Below, in pieces: positions 7,129 through 13,870 of a stretch of 17,381 nt of DNA. Below the pieces are notes generated by a model that saw only the letters and a program-made list of their open reading frames with translations, was not told the DNA's origin and did not search any database. Location of the stretch: positions 1-17,381 of the forward strand of contig CAUDCB010000026.1 in assembly GCA_958447915.1 (NCBI GenBank), written 5' to 3'. Numbering within the stretch: the stretch's first letter is position 1; the number at the start of each line of letters is the position of its first letter. The DNA is from an uncultured Collinsella sp. (GTDB lineage Bacteria; Actinomycetota; Coriobacteriia; Coriobacteriales; Coriobacteriaceae). Both the position numbers and the translations under genes were made by a program.

Positions 7129-7129
7129 A

Positions 7130-7158
7130 GAATGAAGGCGCCAACGGCGCCCTCATTC
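7130..7158 (+). terminator. stem-loop after the AraC gene
   Basis: GAATGAAGGCGCC (7130-7142) pairs with GGCGCCCTCATTC (7146-7158) over 13 positions with one mismatch, starting 2 bases after the regulator stop. The following sequence is A/T-rich but lacks a real T-run, so termination may be incomplete. Confidence 0.55.
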
Positions 7159-7209
7159 ACCAAATTCAATCCAGCCCACCTGACCCGAACGGCCGAGTCG
7201 TCTGATCGT

Positions 7210-7340
7210 GGAAGCCCCGAGTCGCCGGGGTGTTTGCTCCAAATGAGTTCCGCATGCAAAGAAGGCCACTAAATGTGGCCTTCGTCTTGCATAGGACTGT
7301 TTGAAATTTGGAGGAAATACCCCGGCGACTCGGGGCTTCC
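7210..7340. repeat. 35-bp inverted-repeat pair enclosing a terminator hairpin
   Basis: The 35 bases at 7210-7244 are the reverse complement of 7306-7340 with two mismatches. Each arm contains its own quasi-palindrome, CCCCGAGTCGCCGGGG or its complement. The 61 bases between hold the gatB terminator. The right arm begins 13 bases past the gatB stop. No target-site duplication is visible at the outer edges. The structure resembles a miniature transposable element or a nested transcription-termination structure. Confidence 0.75.
7258..7283 (-). terminator. terminator of the gatCAB operon
   Basis: GAAGGCCAC (7261-7269) and GTGGCCTTC (7275-7283) form a perfect 9-bp stem with a 5-nt loop. On the minus strand it is followed by a short T-run (TTTGC). 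On the plus strand there is none, so it most likely serves gatB. Confidence 0.65.
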
Positions 7341-7352
7341 CCGGCCTCGCAG

Positions 7353-9029
7353 CTACGAGAGCGACGTTCTCAGCAACTCGTTGAAGAGCTTCGGGTTGCC
7401 CTTGCCGCGGCTCGCCTTCATGCACTGGCCTACCAAAAAGCCGATGACCTTCTGGTTGCCGTCACGATACTGCTGCGCCTGATCGGCACAGTTTGCCAGC
7501 ACCTCGTCCACGATCGGCTGCAGTGCGCCGGCATCGCTCACCTGACGCATGCCGCGCTCGTCGACGATCTTGTTGGGGTCGTCGCCGGTCTGGGCCATCG
7601 CCTCAAAGACCTCGTGCGCCTGGTTGGAGCTGATGGCATCGGTCGCCAGCAGCTTGGCGAGTGCCGCCACCTGAACCGGCGCGATGCCGGACTCGGCGAG
7701 CGACACGCCTGCGCCCTTAAGGTAGGCGATCATCTCGTTGACCAGCAGGTTTGCGACCGTCTGGGCCTCCTTGCCGGCCATACCGGCAGCGGCGGCCTCA
7801 AAGAAGTCGGCAAACTCAGGGTCGCCGGCAATCTGCTCGGCGTCAGCCGTCTTAATGCCAAAGTCGGCCTCAAAACGGACGCGCTTGGCATCGGGCAGCT
7901 CGGGGATCTCGCCGCGGCAGCGGTCGATGAACTCGTCATCCAGATCGAACGGCGCCAAATCGGGATCGGGGAACAGACGATAGTCGTCGGCCGTTTCCTT
8001 CACACGCATGACCACGGTGCGCTTGCGGCTGGGCTCCCAGTGGCGGGTCTCCTGATAGATGATGCCGCCCTCCTCGAGCACCTCGGCCTGGCGGCAAATC
8101 TCGTAGGCAAGGCCGTCGTGCAGACTCTTAAACGAGTTGAGGTTCTTGAGCTCGGTCTTGGTGCCCAACTTGGTCTCGCCACGGCGACGCAGCGACACGT
8201 TGCCGTCGCAGCGCATGGAGCCCTTCTCCATGGAGCAGTCCGAAATGCCCAGCGTCACAAAGATGCGACGGAGCTTCTCCATAAACAGGCGAGCCTCCTC
8301 GGGCGTGCGCAGATCGGGCTCAGTCACGAGCTCAATCAAAGGCGTACCGCAGCGATTGTAGTCGACGAGCGACTCGGCCGCGGCGGTAATGCGGCCCTCG
8401 GCACCGCCCACGTGCACCATCTTGGCGGCGTCCTCCTCCATGTGAATGCGCAGGATGCGGATGGGCACCGTGTAGGAACCGTCCTCGCGGCGCTCGGGCA
8501 TCTGCAGGTTGGAGGCATCGTAGCTGGCCAGGTGGCCGGCACGCTGGTTGCCCTCGCGCATGGTCGACGTCATGGACGTGGACAGGCCCTCTGCGTTGGC
8601 CGAAGCGCTCGCCAGGCTCTGGGCCTCGGCCTCGCCAAATGCGCAGTCGGGGCGCTCGGCGGCACCGCGACCGGTCACATCAAGATCCAGGTGGCCGTAC
8701 ATGGCAAAAGCGACCGGACCCTGCGTGGTCTGGAAGTTCTTGGCCATGTCGGGATAGAAGTAGTGCTTGCGGTAGAACATCGAGTGGCGCTGGATCTCGC
8801 AGCTGGTGGCGAGACCGGCCTTGACGATGCTCTCGATGGCGCGCTTATTGGGCACCGGCAGGGCGCCGGGCAGGCCCAGACACACCGGACACACGTTGGC
8901 GTTGGGTTCGTCATCGTGGCTAAGCTTGCAGTTGCAGAACATCTTGGTATCGAGTGCGGTGAGCTCGGTATGGATCTCCAGGCCGATCACGGCCTCCCAA
9001 TCCTGCAGGACCTCGGAAAGCTCCTTCAT
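7353..9029 (-). CDS. gatB: Asp-tRNA(Asn)/Glu-tRNA(Gln) amidotransferase subunit B
   Basis: Subunit B of the cytosolic GatCAB complex. It binds the misacylated tRNA and phosphorylates the Glu/Asp carboxyl before amidation with ammonia from GatA. Visible family marks are VIGLEIHTEL (14-23; metal and active-site E18, H20), the zinc cysteines FCNC (32, 34) and CPVC (47, 50), FYPDMAKNFQ (91-100), RIHMEEDAAK (194-203; E198/E199), GTPLIELVTEPD (228-239) and a C-terminal YqeY-like helical tail. At 558 residues it is about 80 longer than usual. Most of the extra is an Ala/Ser/Glu-rich insert at about 119-187, just before the EED motif. The ATG shares one base with the gatA stop (TAATG), so translation is coupled. 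Confidence 0.96.
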   Translation of the reverse strand: MKELSEVLQDWEAVIGLEIHTELTALDTKMFCNCKLSHDDEPNANVCPVCLGLPGALPVPNKRAIESIVKAGLATSCEIQRHSMFYRKHYFYPDMAKNFQTTQGPVAFAMYGHLDLDVTGRGAAERPDCAFGEAEAQSLASASANAEGLSTSMTSTMREGNQRAGHLASYDASNLQMPERREDGSYTVPIRILRIHMEEDAAKMVHVGGAEGRITAAAESLVDYNRCGTPLIELVTEPDLRTPEEARLFMEKLRRIFVTLGISDCSMEKGSMRCDGNVSLRRRGETKLGTKTELKNLNSFKSLHDGLAYEICRQAEVLEEGGIIYQETRHWEPSRKRTVVMRVKETADDYRLFPDPDLAPFDLDDEFIDRCRGEIPELPDAKRVRFEADFGIKTADAEQIAGDPEFADFFEAAAAGMAGKEAQTVANLLVNEMIAYLKGAGVSLAESGIAPVQVAALAKLLATDAISSNQAHEVFEAMAQTGDDPNKIVDERGMRQVSDAGALQPIVDEVLANCADQAQQYRDGNQKVIGFLVGQCMKASRGKGNPKLFNELLRTSLS

Positions 9030-10543
9030 TACAGCTCGCCTCCCTTCCCGGCAAAATCGGGCGCGACGGAAAGCGCGGGCGCTCCCGTGGCGGCATCGGC
9101 AAAGCCGCGCTCCAGGGCGCGGGCAAACGTGAGCAGCTGACGGTCCTTAAAGGCAGGCCCCACCAGCTGGGCAGAAACGGGCAGACGAGTATCCTCGCCC
9201 AAGCCCAGCGGCACCGAGATACCGCCGTTGCCGCAAATGTTGAGCGAGATGGTGTACAGATCGGAGAGATACATCTGCGTGGGGTCGCTGATCTCGCCAA
9301 ACTTAAAGGCCGTGCGCGGCGAGGCGGGCATGAGGATGGTGTCCACCTTGGCATACGCGGCGTCGTAGTCCTGCGTGATGAGCGTGCGGGCCTTTTGCGC
9401 GGCGTAGTAGTACTTGTCGTACACGCCCGAGCTCAGCAGGTAGGCGCCGAGCATCTGACGGCGCTTGGCCTCGGCGCCAAAGCCGTGGGCGCGCGAAAGC
9501 GAGCTCTGGTCGGACAGGTTGGCGCAGCCCTCCTCCTGATAGCCGTAGCGAATGCCGTCGAAGCGGGCCAAGTTGGAGAACGCCTCGGCCGGGCCGATGA
9601 CGTAGTAGGCAGCGATGGCGGCATCCAGGTGCGGCAGGTCGACCTCGACCAGCTCGGCGCCCTGGTTCTGCAGCTCCTGGGCGGCGCGCTGAACAGCGGC
9701 CTTGACCTCGGGCGTCAGGCCCTCGGCCTCCATAAACGCGGGGATGATGCCCACGCGTTTACCCTCGATGCTGTCGTTGAGATGCTCGGTAAAGTCGACG
9801 GCGCAATCCTGGCTGGTGCAGTCGTACGGATCATGGCCCGCGCCGGTAAGCGCGTTCATGGCCAGCGCGACATCCTCGACCGTGCGGCCAAAGGGGCCCA
9901 CCTGGTCGAGCGACGAGCCAAAGGCGACCACGCCGTAACGGCTCACGGCGCCATACGTGGGCTTAAAGCCCACCACGCCGCACAGCGACGCCGGCTGGCG
10001 AATGGAGCCGCCGGTGTCCGAGCCCAGCGAGAGCGCGACCTCGCCCGCGGCGACGGCGGCAGCGGAGCCGCCCGAGGAGCCGCCGGGCACGCGCTCGGTA
10101 TCCCAAGGGTTGTTGGTGCGGTGGAACGCTGAGCTCTCGGTGGAGCTGCCAAAGGCAAACTCGTCCATGTTGGCCTTGCCCATGGGCAGGCAGCCGGCAT
10201 CGAGCATGCGCTGGACGCAGGTGGCGGTGTAAACGCTCTGGTAGTCCGCGAGCATGCGGGAAGCGAAGGTGGTGCGCGTGCCCACGAGGTTCATGTTGTC
10301 CTTGATGGCCAGCGGCACGCCCGCAAGCGGGGGCAGCGGCTTGCCTGCGGCACGGTCGGCATCCACGAGCGCAGCAGCCTCGAGCGCAAGCTCGGGCGCC
10401 ACCTGCAGGAATGCCTGGACCCCGCCCTCGCGCGCCTCGATGGCGGCAAGGGAGGCCTGGGCCACCTCGGTAGCGGTAAAGTCGCCGGCGGCAACGCCCG
10501 CGGCAATCTGGGCGGCGGTAAGGGAATCGAAGCTTAGCGCCAT
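9029..10543 (-). CDS. gatA: Asp-tRNA(Asn)/Glu-tRNA(Gln) amidotransferase subunit A
   Basis: Amidase subunit of GatCAB, 504 residues, slightly longer than the usual 480-490. It hydrolyses glutamine and passes ammonia through a tunnel to GatB. The amidase-signature Ser-cisSer-Lys triad is complete: K81 in AIKDNMN, S156 in PGGSSGGSAAAVAAG, and nucleophile S180 in SDTGGSIRQPAS. The conserved VGFKPTYGAVSRYGVVAFGSSLDQ (191-214) follows. The C-terminal half carries the expected YDKYYYAAQKAR and PASPRTAFKFGE stretches. The start overlaps the gatC stop by one base. It is the middle gene of gatC-gatA-gatB. The presence of GatCAB suggests that glutaminyl-tRNA, and possibly asparaginyl-tRNA, is made by the indirect route, as is usual in Actinobacteria. 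Confidence 0.97.
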   Translation of the reverse strand: MALSFDSLTAAQIAAGVAAGDFTATEVAQASLAAIEAREGGVQAFLQVAPELALEAAALVDADRAAGKPLPPLAGVPLAIKDNMNLVGTRTTFASRMLADYQSVYTATCVQRMLDAGCLPMGKANMDEFAFGSSTESSAFHRTNNPWDTERVPGGSSGGSAAAVAAGEVALSLGSDTGGSIRQPASLCGVVGFKPTYGAVSRYGVVAFGSSLDQVGPFGRTVEDVALAMNALTGAGHDPYDCTSQDCAVDFTEHLNDSIEGKRVGIIPAFMEAEGLTPEVKAAVQRAAQELQNQGAELVEVDLPHLDAAIAAYYVIGPAEAFSNLARFDGIRYGYQEEGCANLSDQSSLSRAHGFGAEAKRRQMLGAYLLSSGVYDKYYYAAQKARTLITQDYDAAYAKVDTILMPASPRTAFKFGEISDPTQMYLSDLYTISLNICGNGGISVPLGLGEDTRLPVSAQLVGPAFKDRQLLTFARALERGFADAATGAPALSVAPDFAGKGGEL

Positions 10544-10854
10544 TACTCGCTCTCCCCCTCTCCCAAAATGGACGGCACGCGGAAGTAGCGATCGCGCGCG
10601 CTGCCGGCGTTTTCGAGCGCGACGTCGAGCGGCAGGTCGCGCTCGGGCTCGCGCAGGTCGTCGCCCATCACGTTGGACAGGCTTCCGATGGGATGGAACG
10701 TGGGCTCCACGTCGGGCAAGTCATATTGCAAGACGGGCTCGAGCATCTGGACGGCGTCGTTCATGTAGGACGTCATCTGGGTGAGCTCGTCATCGGTCAG
10801 TGCGATCTTTGCGTACTCGGCAATGCCGCGCACGTCTTTCTCGCTGAGTGCCAT
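10543..10854 (-). CDS. gatC: Asp-tRNA(Asn)/Glu-tRNA(Gln) amidotransferase subunit C
   Basis: Small subunit of GatCAB, 103 residues, which wraps around GatA and stabilises its contact with GatB. Family marks are the start MALSEKDVRGIAEYAKIAL (helix contacting GatA), the middle VEPTFHPI, and the C-terminal RDRYFRVPSIL, equivalent to the usual YFKVPRVLE. The ATG at 10854 is preferred over the upstream in-frame ATG at 10872, because GGAAGGGAG lies at the right distance and the family begins here. First gene of the gatCAB operon, sharing one base with gatA. Confidence 0.95.
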   Translation of the reverse strand: MALSEKDVRGIAEYAKIALTDDELTQMTSYMNDAVQMLEPVLQYDLPDVEPTFHPIGSLSNVMGDDLREPERDLPLDVALENAGSARDRYFRVPSILGEGESE

Positions 10855-10889
10855 AGGCGCTCCCTTCCGCATAACAGATAAACCGCTCT

Positions 10890-10895
10890 AGTATA
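10890..10895 (-). promoter_or_regulatory. candidate -10 box of the gatCAB promoter
   Basis: TATACT on the minus strand lies 35 bases before the gatC start and is a near-consensus -10. The -35 region 16-18 bp upstream is not recognisable. The rest of the 10855-11056 gap holds a tandem repeat and nothing else gene-like. Confidence 0.5.
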
Positions 10896-10977
10896 CAGGG
10901 CAGCGCCGGCTTGGAGCAGGCGCTTTACCCAAATGCAGCGAAAACGTAACGAGGGCGGCGGTTGACAGGCAGCGGGC

Positions 10978-11061
10978 TGACGGTTCTGCAGCGAAACCGC
11001 ACCGTCCATAGCGAAAACCGCGTCGCCCACAACGTAAACCGTCCCGCCCACAACGTAAACC
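10978..11061. repeat. 21-bp degenerate tandem repeat, about four units
   Basis: Four consecutive 21-bp units can be aligned: 11041-11061 and 11020-11040 (17 of 21 bases shared in one block, GGTTTACGTTGTGGGCG on the minus strand), a more diverged unit at 10999-11019 (GGTTTTCGCTATGGACG), and a partial one at 10978-10998. The period is a multiple of 3, so every reading frame shows a 7-residue periodicity, but no start or ribosome-binding site supports a gene. It directly adjoins the hairpin repeat at 11057. Confidence 0.7.
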
Positions 11062-11121
11062 ATCACAACATTCGACGCTTTTCGCCAAAATCGCGATTTT
11101 CACCGAATGTTGTGATGGTTT
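11057..11121. repeat. dispersed hairpin repeat, copy A (diverged centre)
   Basis: Arms AAACCATCACAACATTCG (11057-11074) and their reverse complement (11104-11121) match copies B and C. The centre differs but contains its own palindrome, AAAATCGCGATTTT (11087-11100). The right arm ends on the first base of the MFS stop codon, so the hairpin forms at the very end of that transcript and may end it or protect it. Confidence 0.85.
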
Positions 11122-12401
11122 TACCGCCTTGCGGCACGATCAAAATGCCGGCATCCAAACAGCAGCAGCGCCGCGGGAACCGCCGTCACGACCATGCCAG
11201 CCCCCACGAGCGTCTGTTGTACGCCAAATGTCGCCGCCAGCCACGGTGCAACCGCCAGAGGGGCCACGCCGGCGAACATGTTGCCAAAGCCCATGACCGA
11301 GTTGACGCGGCCGAGCTGCTCGAGCGGAGCCGTCGTTTGCACGATGGTGTTGTGGAGCGGGTTGACGACACCCCAAGCTATGCCCAGGGCGATTTGGCCG
11401 ACAAGGGCCACGCCAACGTACGACGTCCCCACATAGAGCAGACTTCCCAGGCCCACGGACACGAGCGCCACGAGCAGCGTTTTGAGGTTTACCAAGTGCG
11501 GCGGCAAGCGGAGCGCGAGCACGGCACCCAGCACCGCGCCCACGCCCGAGGCCGACGAGAGCCAGCCCATCCATTCGACACCGACGTGCAGGACATCGCG
11601 GTAGAAGAACGACTCCAGCGGATCGAAGGCACCGTAGCCAAAGTTCGAAAGAAAAATGATACAGAAAAGTAGCGCGAGGACGCTGTTGGTGAAGACTGTC
11701 TTGATGTTGGCTGCGAAGGTGGCGCGGGCGGACGTGCTGGGGTTGGATCTTCGTCCCGCACGCTCCCCTTCCTCTGCCGAATCGGCATCCGCATCCCCGG
11801 CGACATGGCTGGTCTGCGGCCTAAAGCCCCAACCGACGACGAACGCCAACACAGTAGAGAGCATCATGAGCACGAAGACCGCGCGCGACGACGCAGCCGC
11901 CGCGACAAAGCCGCCCAGCATGGGGCCAACAATGATGCTCACGTTTGAAAACATGGCGATGGCGGAGTTGATGTCTTTGAGCTCGACAGGATCGTCGGTG
12001 AGGTAGGCCGGATAGGATGTGGCGATGGGCTGGGCGAATCCCATCGTAAAGCCCAGAAACACCGCGCCGAGCAGGACGACGCCGGTCGCGCTACCAAAAG
12101 CGATGATTGCCGTGCCAGTTGCGAGAGCGCCGATGATGCTCAGCAAGAAATGGTGGCGCGGACCCCAGGCGTCGAGCTCCGCGCCACCCGCAAAGGATCC
12201 CAGGATCACAAATACATTCATAAACAGGACAGCCAGCGATGTCGCGATGACCGAAGCGCCGTCCGCATAGGTGAGCGTTCCGATGACGCCGATAAAGTAG
12301 CTGGTCTGAAAACCGGTGTAAATGAGAAAGCGCATGGCCACCAGGCGTTTAGCCTGCGTGGACAGCGATGAGTGGAATTTTGGAAATACAGATGTGGGCA
12401 T
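11121..12401 (-). CDS. MFS transporter (efflux-type, 12 TM)
   Basis: Membrane transporter of the major facilitator superfamily, 426 residues. About twelve hydrophobic segments lie in two halves (about 20-190 and 236-420). They are joined by a charged, acidic cytoplasmic loop at 194-232 (GDADADSAEEGERAGRR). The first half has the loop 2-3 pattern GGAELDAWGPRHH (72-84), a degenerate form of the MFS motif A. Overall it resembles the MFS_1/MFS_3 group that holds enterobactin and macrolide exporters, but the substrate cannot be read. ATG 12401 is chosen because AAGGAG lies 5 bases upstream. The frame is open to 12455 without a ribosome-binding site there. It stands alone on its strand, followed by the palindromic repeat. 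No convincing promoter is seen in the 150-base upstream gap. Confidence 0.88.
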   Translation of the reverse strand: MPTSVFPKFHSSLSTQAKRLVAMRFLIYTGFQTSYFIGVIGTLTYADGASVIATSLAVLFMNVFVILGSFAGGAELDAWGPRHHFLLSIIGALATGTAIIAFGSATGVVLLGAVFLGFTMGFAQPIATSYPAYLTDDPVELKDINSAIAMFSNVSIIVGPMLGGFVAAAASSRAVFVLMMLSTVLAFVVGWGFRPQTSHVAGDADADSAEEGERAGRRSNPSTSARATFAANIKTVFTNSVLALLFCIIFLSNFGYGAFDPLESFFYRDVLHVGVEWMGWLSSASGVGAVLGAVLALRLPPHLVNLKTLLVALVSVGLGSLLYVGTSYVGVALVGQIALGIAWGVVNPLHNTIVQTTAPLEQLGRVNSVMGFGNMFAGVAPLAVAPWLAATFGVQQTLVGAGMVVTAVPAALLLFGCRHFDRAARR

Positions 12402-12533
12402 GGGGCTCCTTATTGCATACGAATGTGGGCAGCGAGCATTTGGCCCTCCGTCCATTGGCTCAATCTATCCGTATGCCTTACTAAGGACACATCGAGCCCC
12501 TTCCTTCTGTCTTTCCGCCCAGCATGAACTACT

Positions 12534-12566
12534 TGGTAGATTTTAAGGCATGTCCCTAAGATCTAC
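12534..12566. repeat. imperfect palindrome over the moaC-mobB stop codon
   Basis: GGTAGATTTTAAGG (12534-12547) and CCCTAAGATCTACC (12553-12566) pair over 14 positions with one G-T wobble and one mismatch, with a 5-nt loop. The stem includes the last three codons and the TAG of the fusion gene. No T-run follows, so it is either a weak terminator or a dispersed repeat that became part of the gene end. Confidence 0.6.
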
Positions 12567-13866
12567 CGAGGTGGTCTTGGATCAGATCGCAGATGGCTCG
12601 GGCATCGTTGATGTTGATGGCTCGGGTTGCAAAGCCCGCATCGAAGGCCTGACGCGCCAGGGCCTCGTTGCAGGCGAGTGCCAGCGTGCGGCCGTCGACT
12701 AGGTCGAGCGAGCTCTTGCCGCGCAGGCGATCGACGCCGGAGCGCGCGACCACGATATTGTCGAAGCCTTCGGTCTTGTAGCCCTCGATGATCACCACGT
12801 CAACATCGTTGTAACGCGACAGCAGCTCGCGCGCGGGCATCTCGTCCTCTTCGCGCGTGTCAGCGTACTCCGCCCAGCGCGTGGCGCAGATGAGGCCCAC
12901 GTGCTTGGATCCGGCTTGGTGATGGCGCCAGGTGTCCTTAGCGGGCACATCGATATCAAAACCGTGATGCCCATGATGCTTGAGCGAACCCACGCGCAGG
13001 CCGCGGCGGGTGAGCTCGGCAATGACCTTCTCGACGAGCGTGGTCTTGCCCGAGTTTTGGTAGCCGATAAACGCGATCGCGGGGACGGCCGGTGCCGGAG
13101 CTGCGGACGCAACGGCGACGGGTGCGCTCGCGGGCGCGTTACCGTTGGCGCCCGCGGCCTCAGCAGCAGCGGCCTGACGCTCGGCGCGATCCCACACGCC
13201 CGAGCGGCCGCCCTCCTTGTGCAGCAGGCGCACGTCGACGATCTCCATGCCGCGATCGACCGCCTTGCACATGTCATAGATGGTCAGGCACGCAGCACTC
13301 GCTCCGGTCAGGGCCTCCATCTCGATGCCAGTCTTACCCGTCACGCCCGCCGTGACCAGCACGTGAAAGCCGACCTGTCCGTCCGCGCGTGCCGGTGTCC
13401 AGCCCTCGGGCACGTCCTCGGCCGGCGTCCCCGCCGGAGCGATGGGCGCAATATCGCACTTGCTCTTGGTAATGAGCAGCGGATGGCACATGGGGATGAT
13501 GTCGCTCGTGCGCTTGATGGCCATGATGCCCGCCACGCGCGCGCAGGCAAGCACGTCGCCCTTTTTGGCGCGGTCCTCAAGCACCATGGCCTGCGTCTCG
13601 GGATGCATAAGGATGGTGCCCTCGGCGATGGCGATGCGATGGGTCTCGGCCTTGTCGGACACGTCGACCATACGCACCTCGCCCTTGGCATCCACATGCG
13701 TCAGCTCGTCGCGGCGGGCATCACGGGCGATGTCGGTGGCAGCGCTGACAGTCGGCCGCGCGGGCGCGTCGGCATCGCCAGCATTCGCCGCGGCTGAAGC
13801 TTTATGGGCAGACATCGCGGCCCTGCGAGCGGCCTTGGTGGCATCGGCGTACCTGCTCTTGGCCAT
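12556..13866 (-). CDS. MoaC-MobB fusion: cPMP synthase plus MobB GTP-binding domain
   Basis: Cytosolic two-domain protein of molybdenum cofactor synthesis, 436 residues. After an Ala-rich leader (1-52) comes MoaC (53-226), which converts the MoaA product to cyclic pyranopterin monophosphate. Its marks are KKGDVLACARVAGI (101-114), MCHPL (H128), TGIEMEALTGASAACLTIYDMCKAVD (D198, K201) and KEGGRSGVW. An Ala/Pro-rich linker (227-262) leads to MobB (263-435), a GTP-binding adaptor for attaching the nucleotide to the cofactor. Its marks are P-loop GYQNSGKTT (268-276), GSLKHHGHHGFDIDVPAKDTWRHHQAGS and VVIIEGYKTEGF (E361). The ATG at 13866 lies 4 bases after the moaA stop, with GGAGG inside the moaA end. 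An in-frame start at 13911 would overlap moaA. The two functions are usually separate proteins. Confidence 0.93.
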   Translation of the reverse strand: MAKSRYADATKAARRAAMSAHKASAAANAGDADAPARPTVSAATDIARDARRDELTHVDAKGEVRMVDVSDKAETHRIAIAEGTILMHPETQAMVLEDRAKKGDVLACARVAGIMAIKRTSDIIPMCHPLLITKSKCDIAPIAPAGTPAEDVPEGWTPARADGQVGFHVLVTAGVTGKTGIEMEALTGASAACLTIYDMCKAVDRGMEIVDVRLLHKEGGRSGVWDRAERQAAAAEAAGANGNAPASAPVAVASAAPAPAVPAIAFIGYQNSGKTTLVEKVIAELTRRGLRVGSLKHHGHHGFDIDVPAKDTWRHHQAGSKHVGLICATRWAEYADTREEDEMPARELLSRYNDVDVVIIEGYKTEGFDNIVVARSGVDRLRGKSSLDLVDGRTLALACNEALARQAFDAGFATRAININDARAICDLIQDHLGRS

Positions 13867-13870
13867 ATGA

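Noticed and set aside
7308..9140. 610-residue open frame on the plus strand
   Set aside because: It is antisense to gatB. The Leu/Gly/His-rich, low-complexity product mirrors the gatB codons, and gatB has unmistakable motifs.
10962..10967. Consensus -35 TTGACA on the plus strand
   Set aside because: No -10 box lies 16-18 bp downstream (TCTGCA), and no plus-strand gene follows.
10797..11103. Small minus-strand frames with 7-residue repeats
   Set aside because: The periodicity comes from the 21-bp tandem repeat. The frames overlap the gatC promoter and start in the hairpin repeat with no ribosome-binding site.
10978..11121. CRISPR-like array
   Set aside because: The 21-bp units are directly adjacent with no spacers, and no cas genes are in the window.
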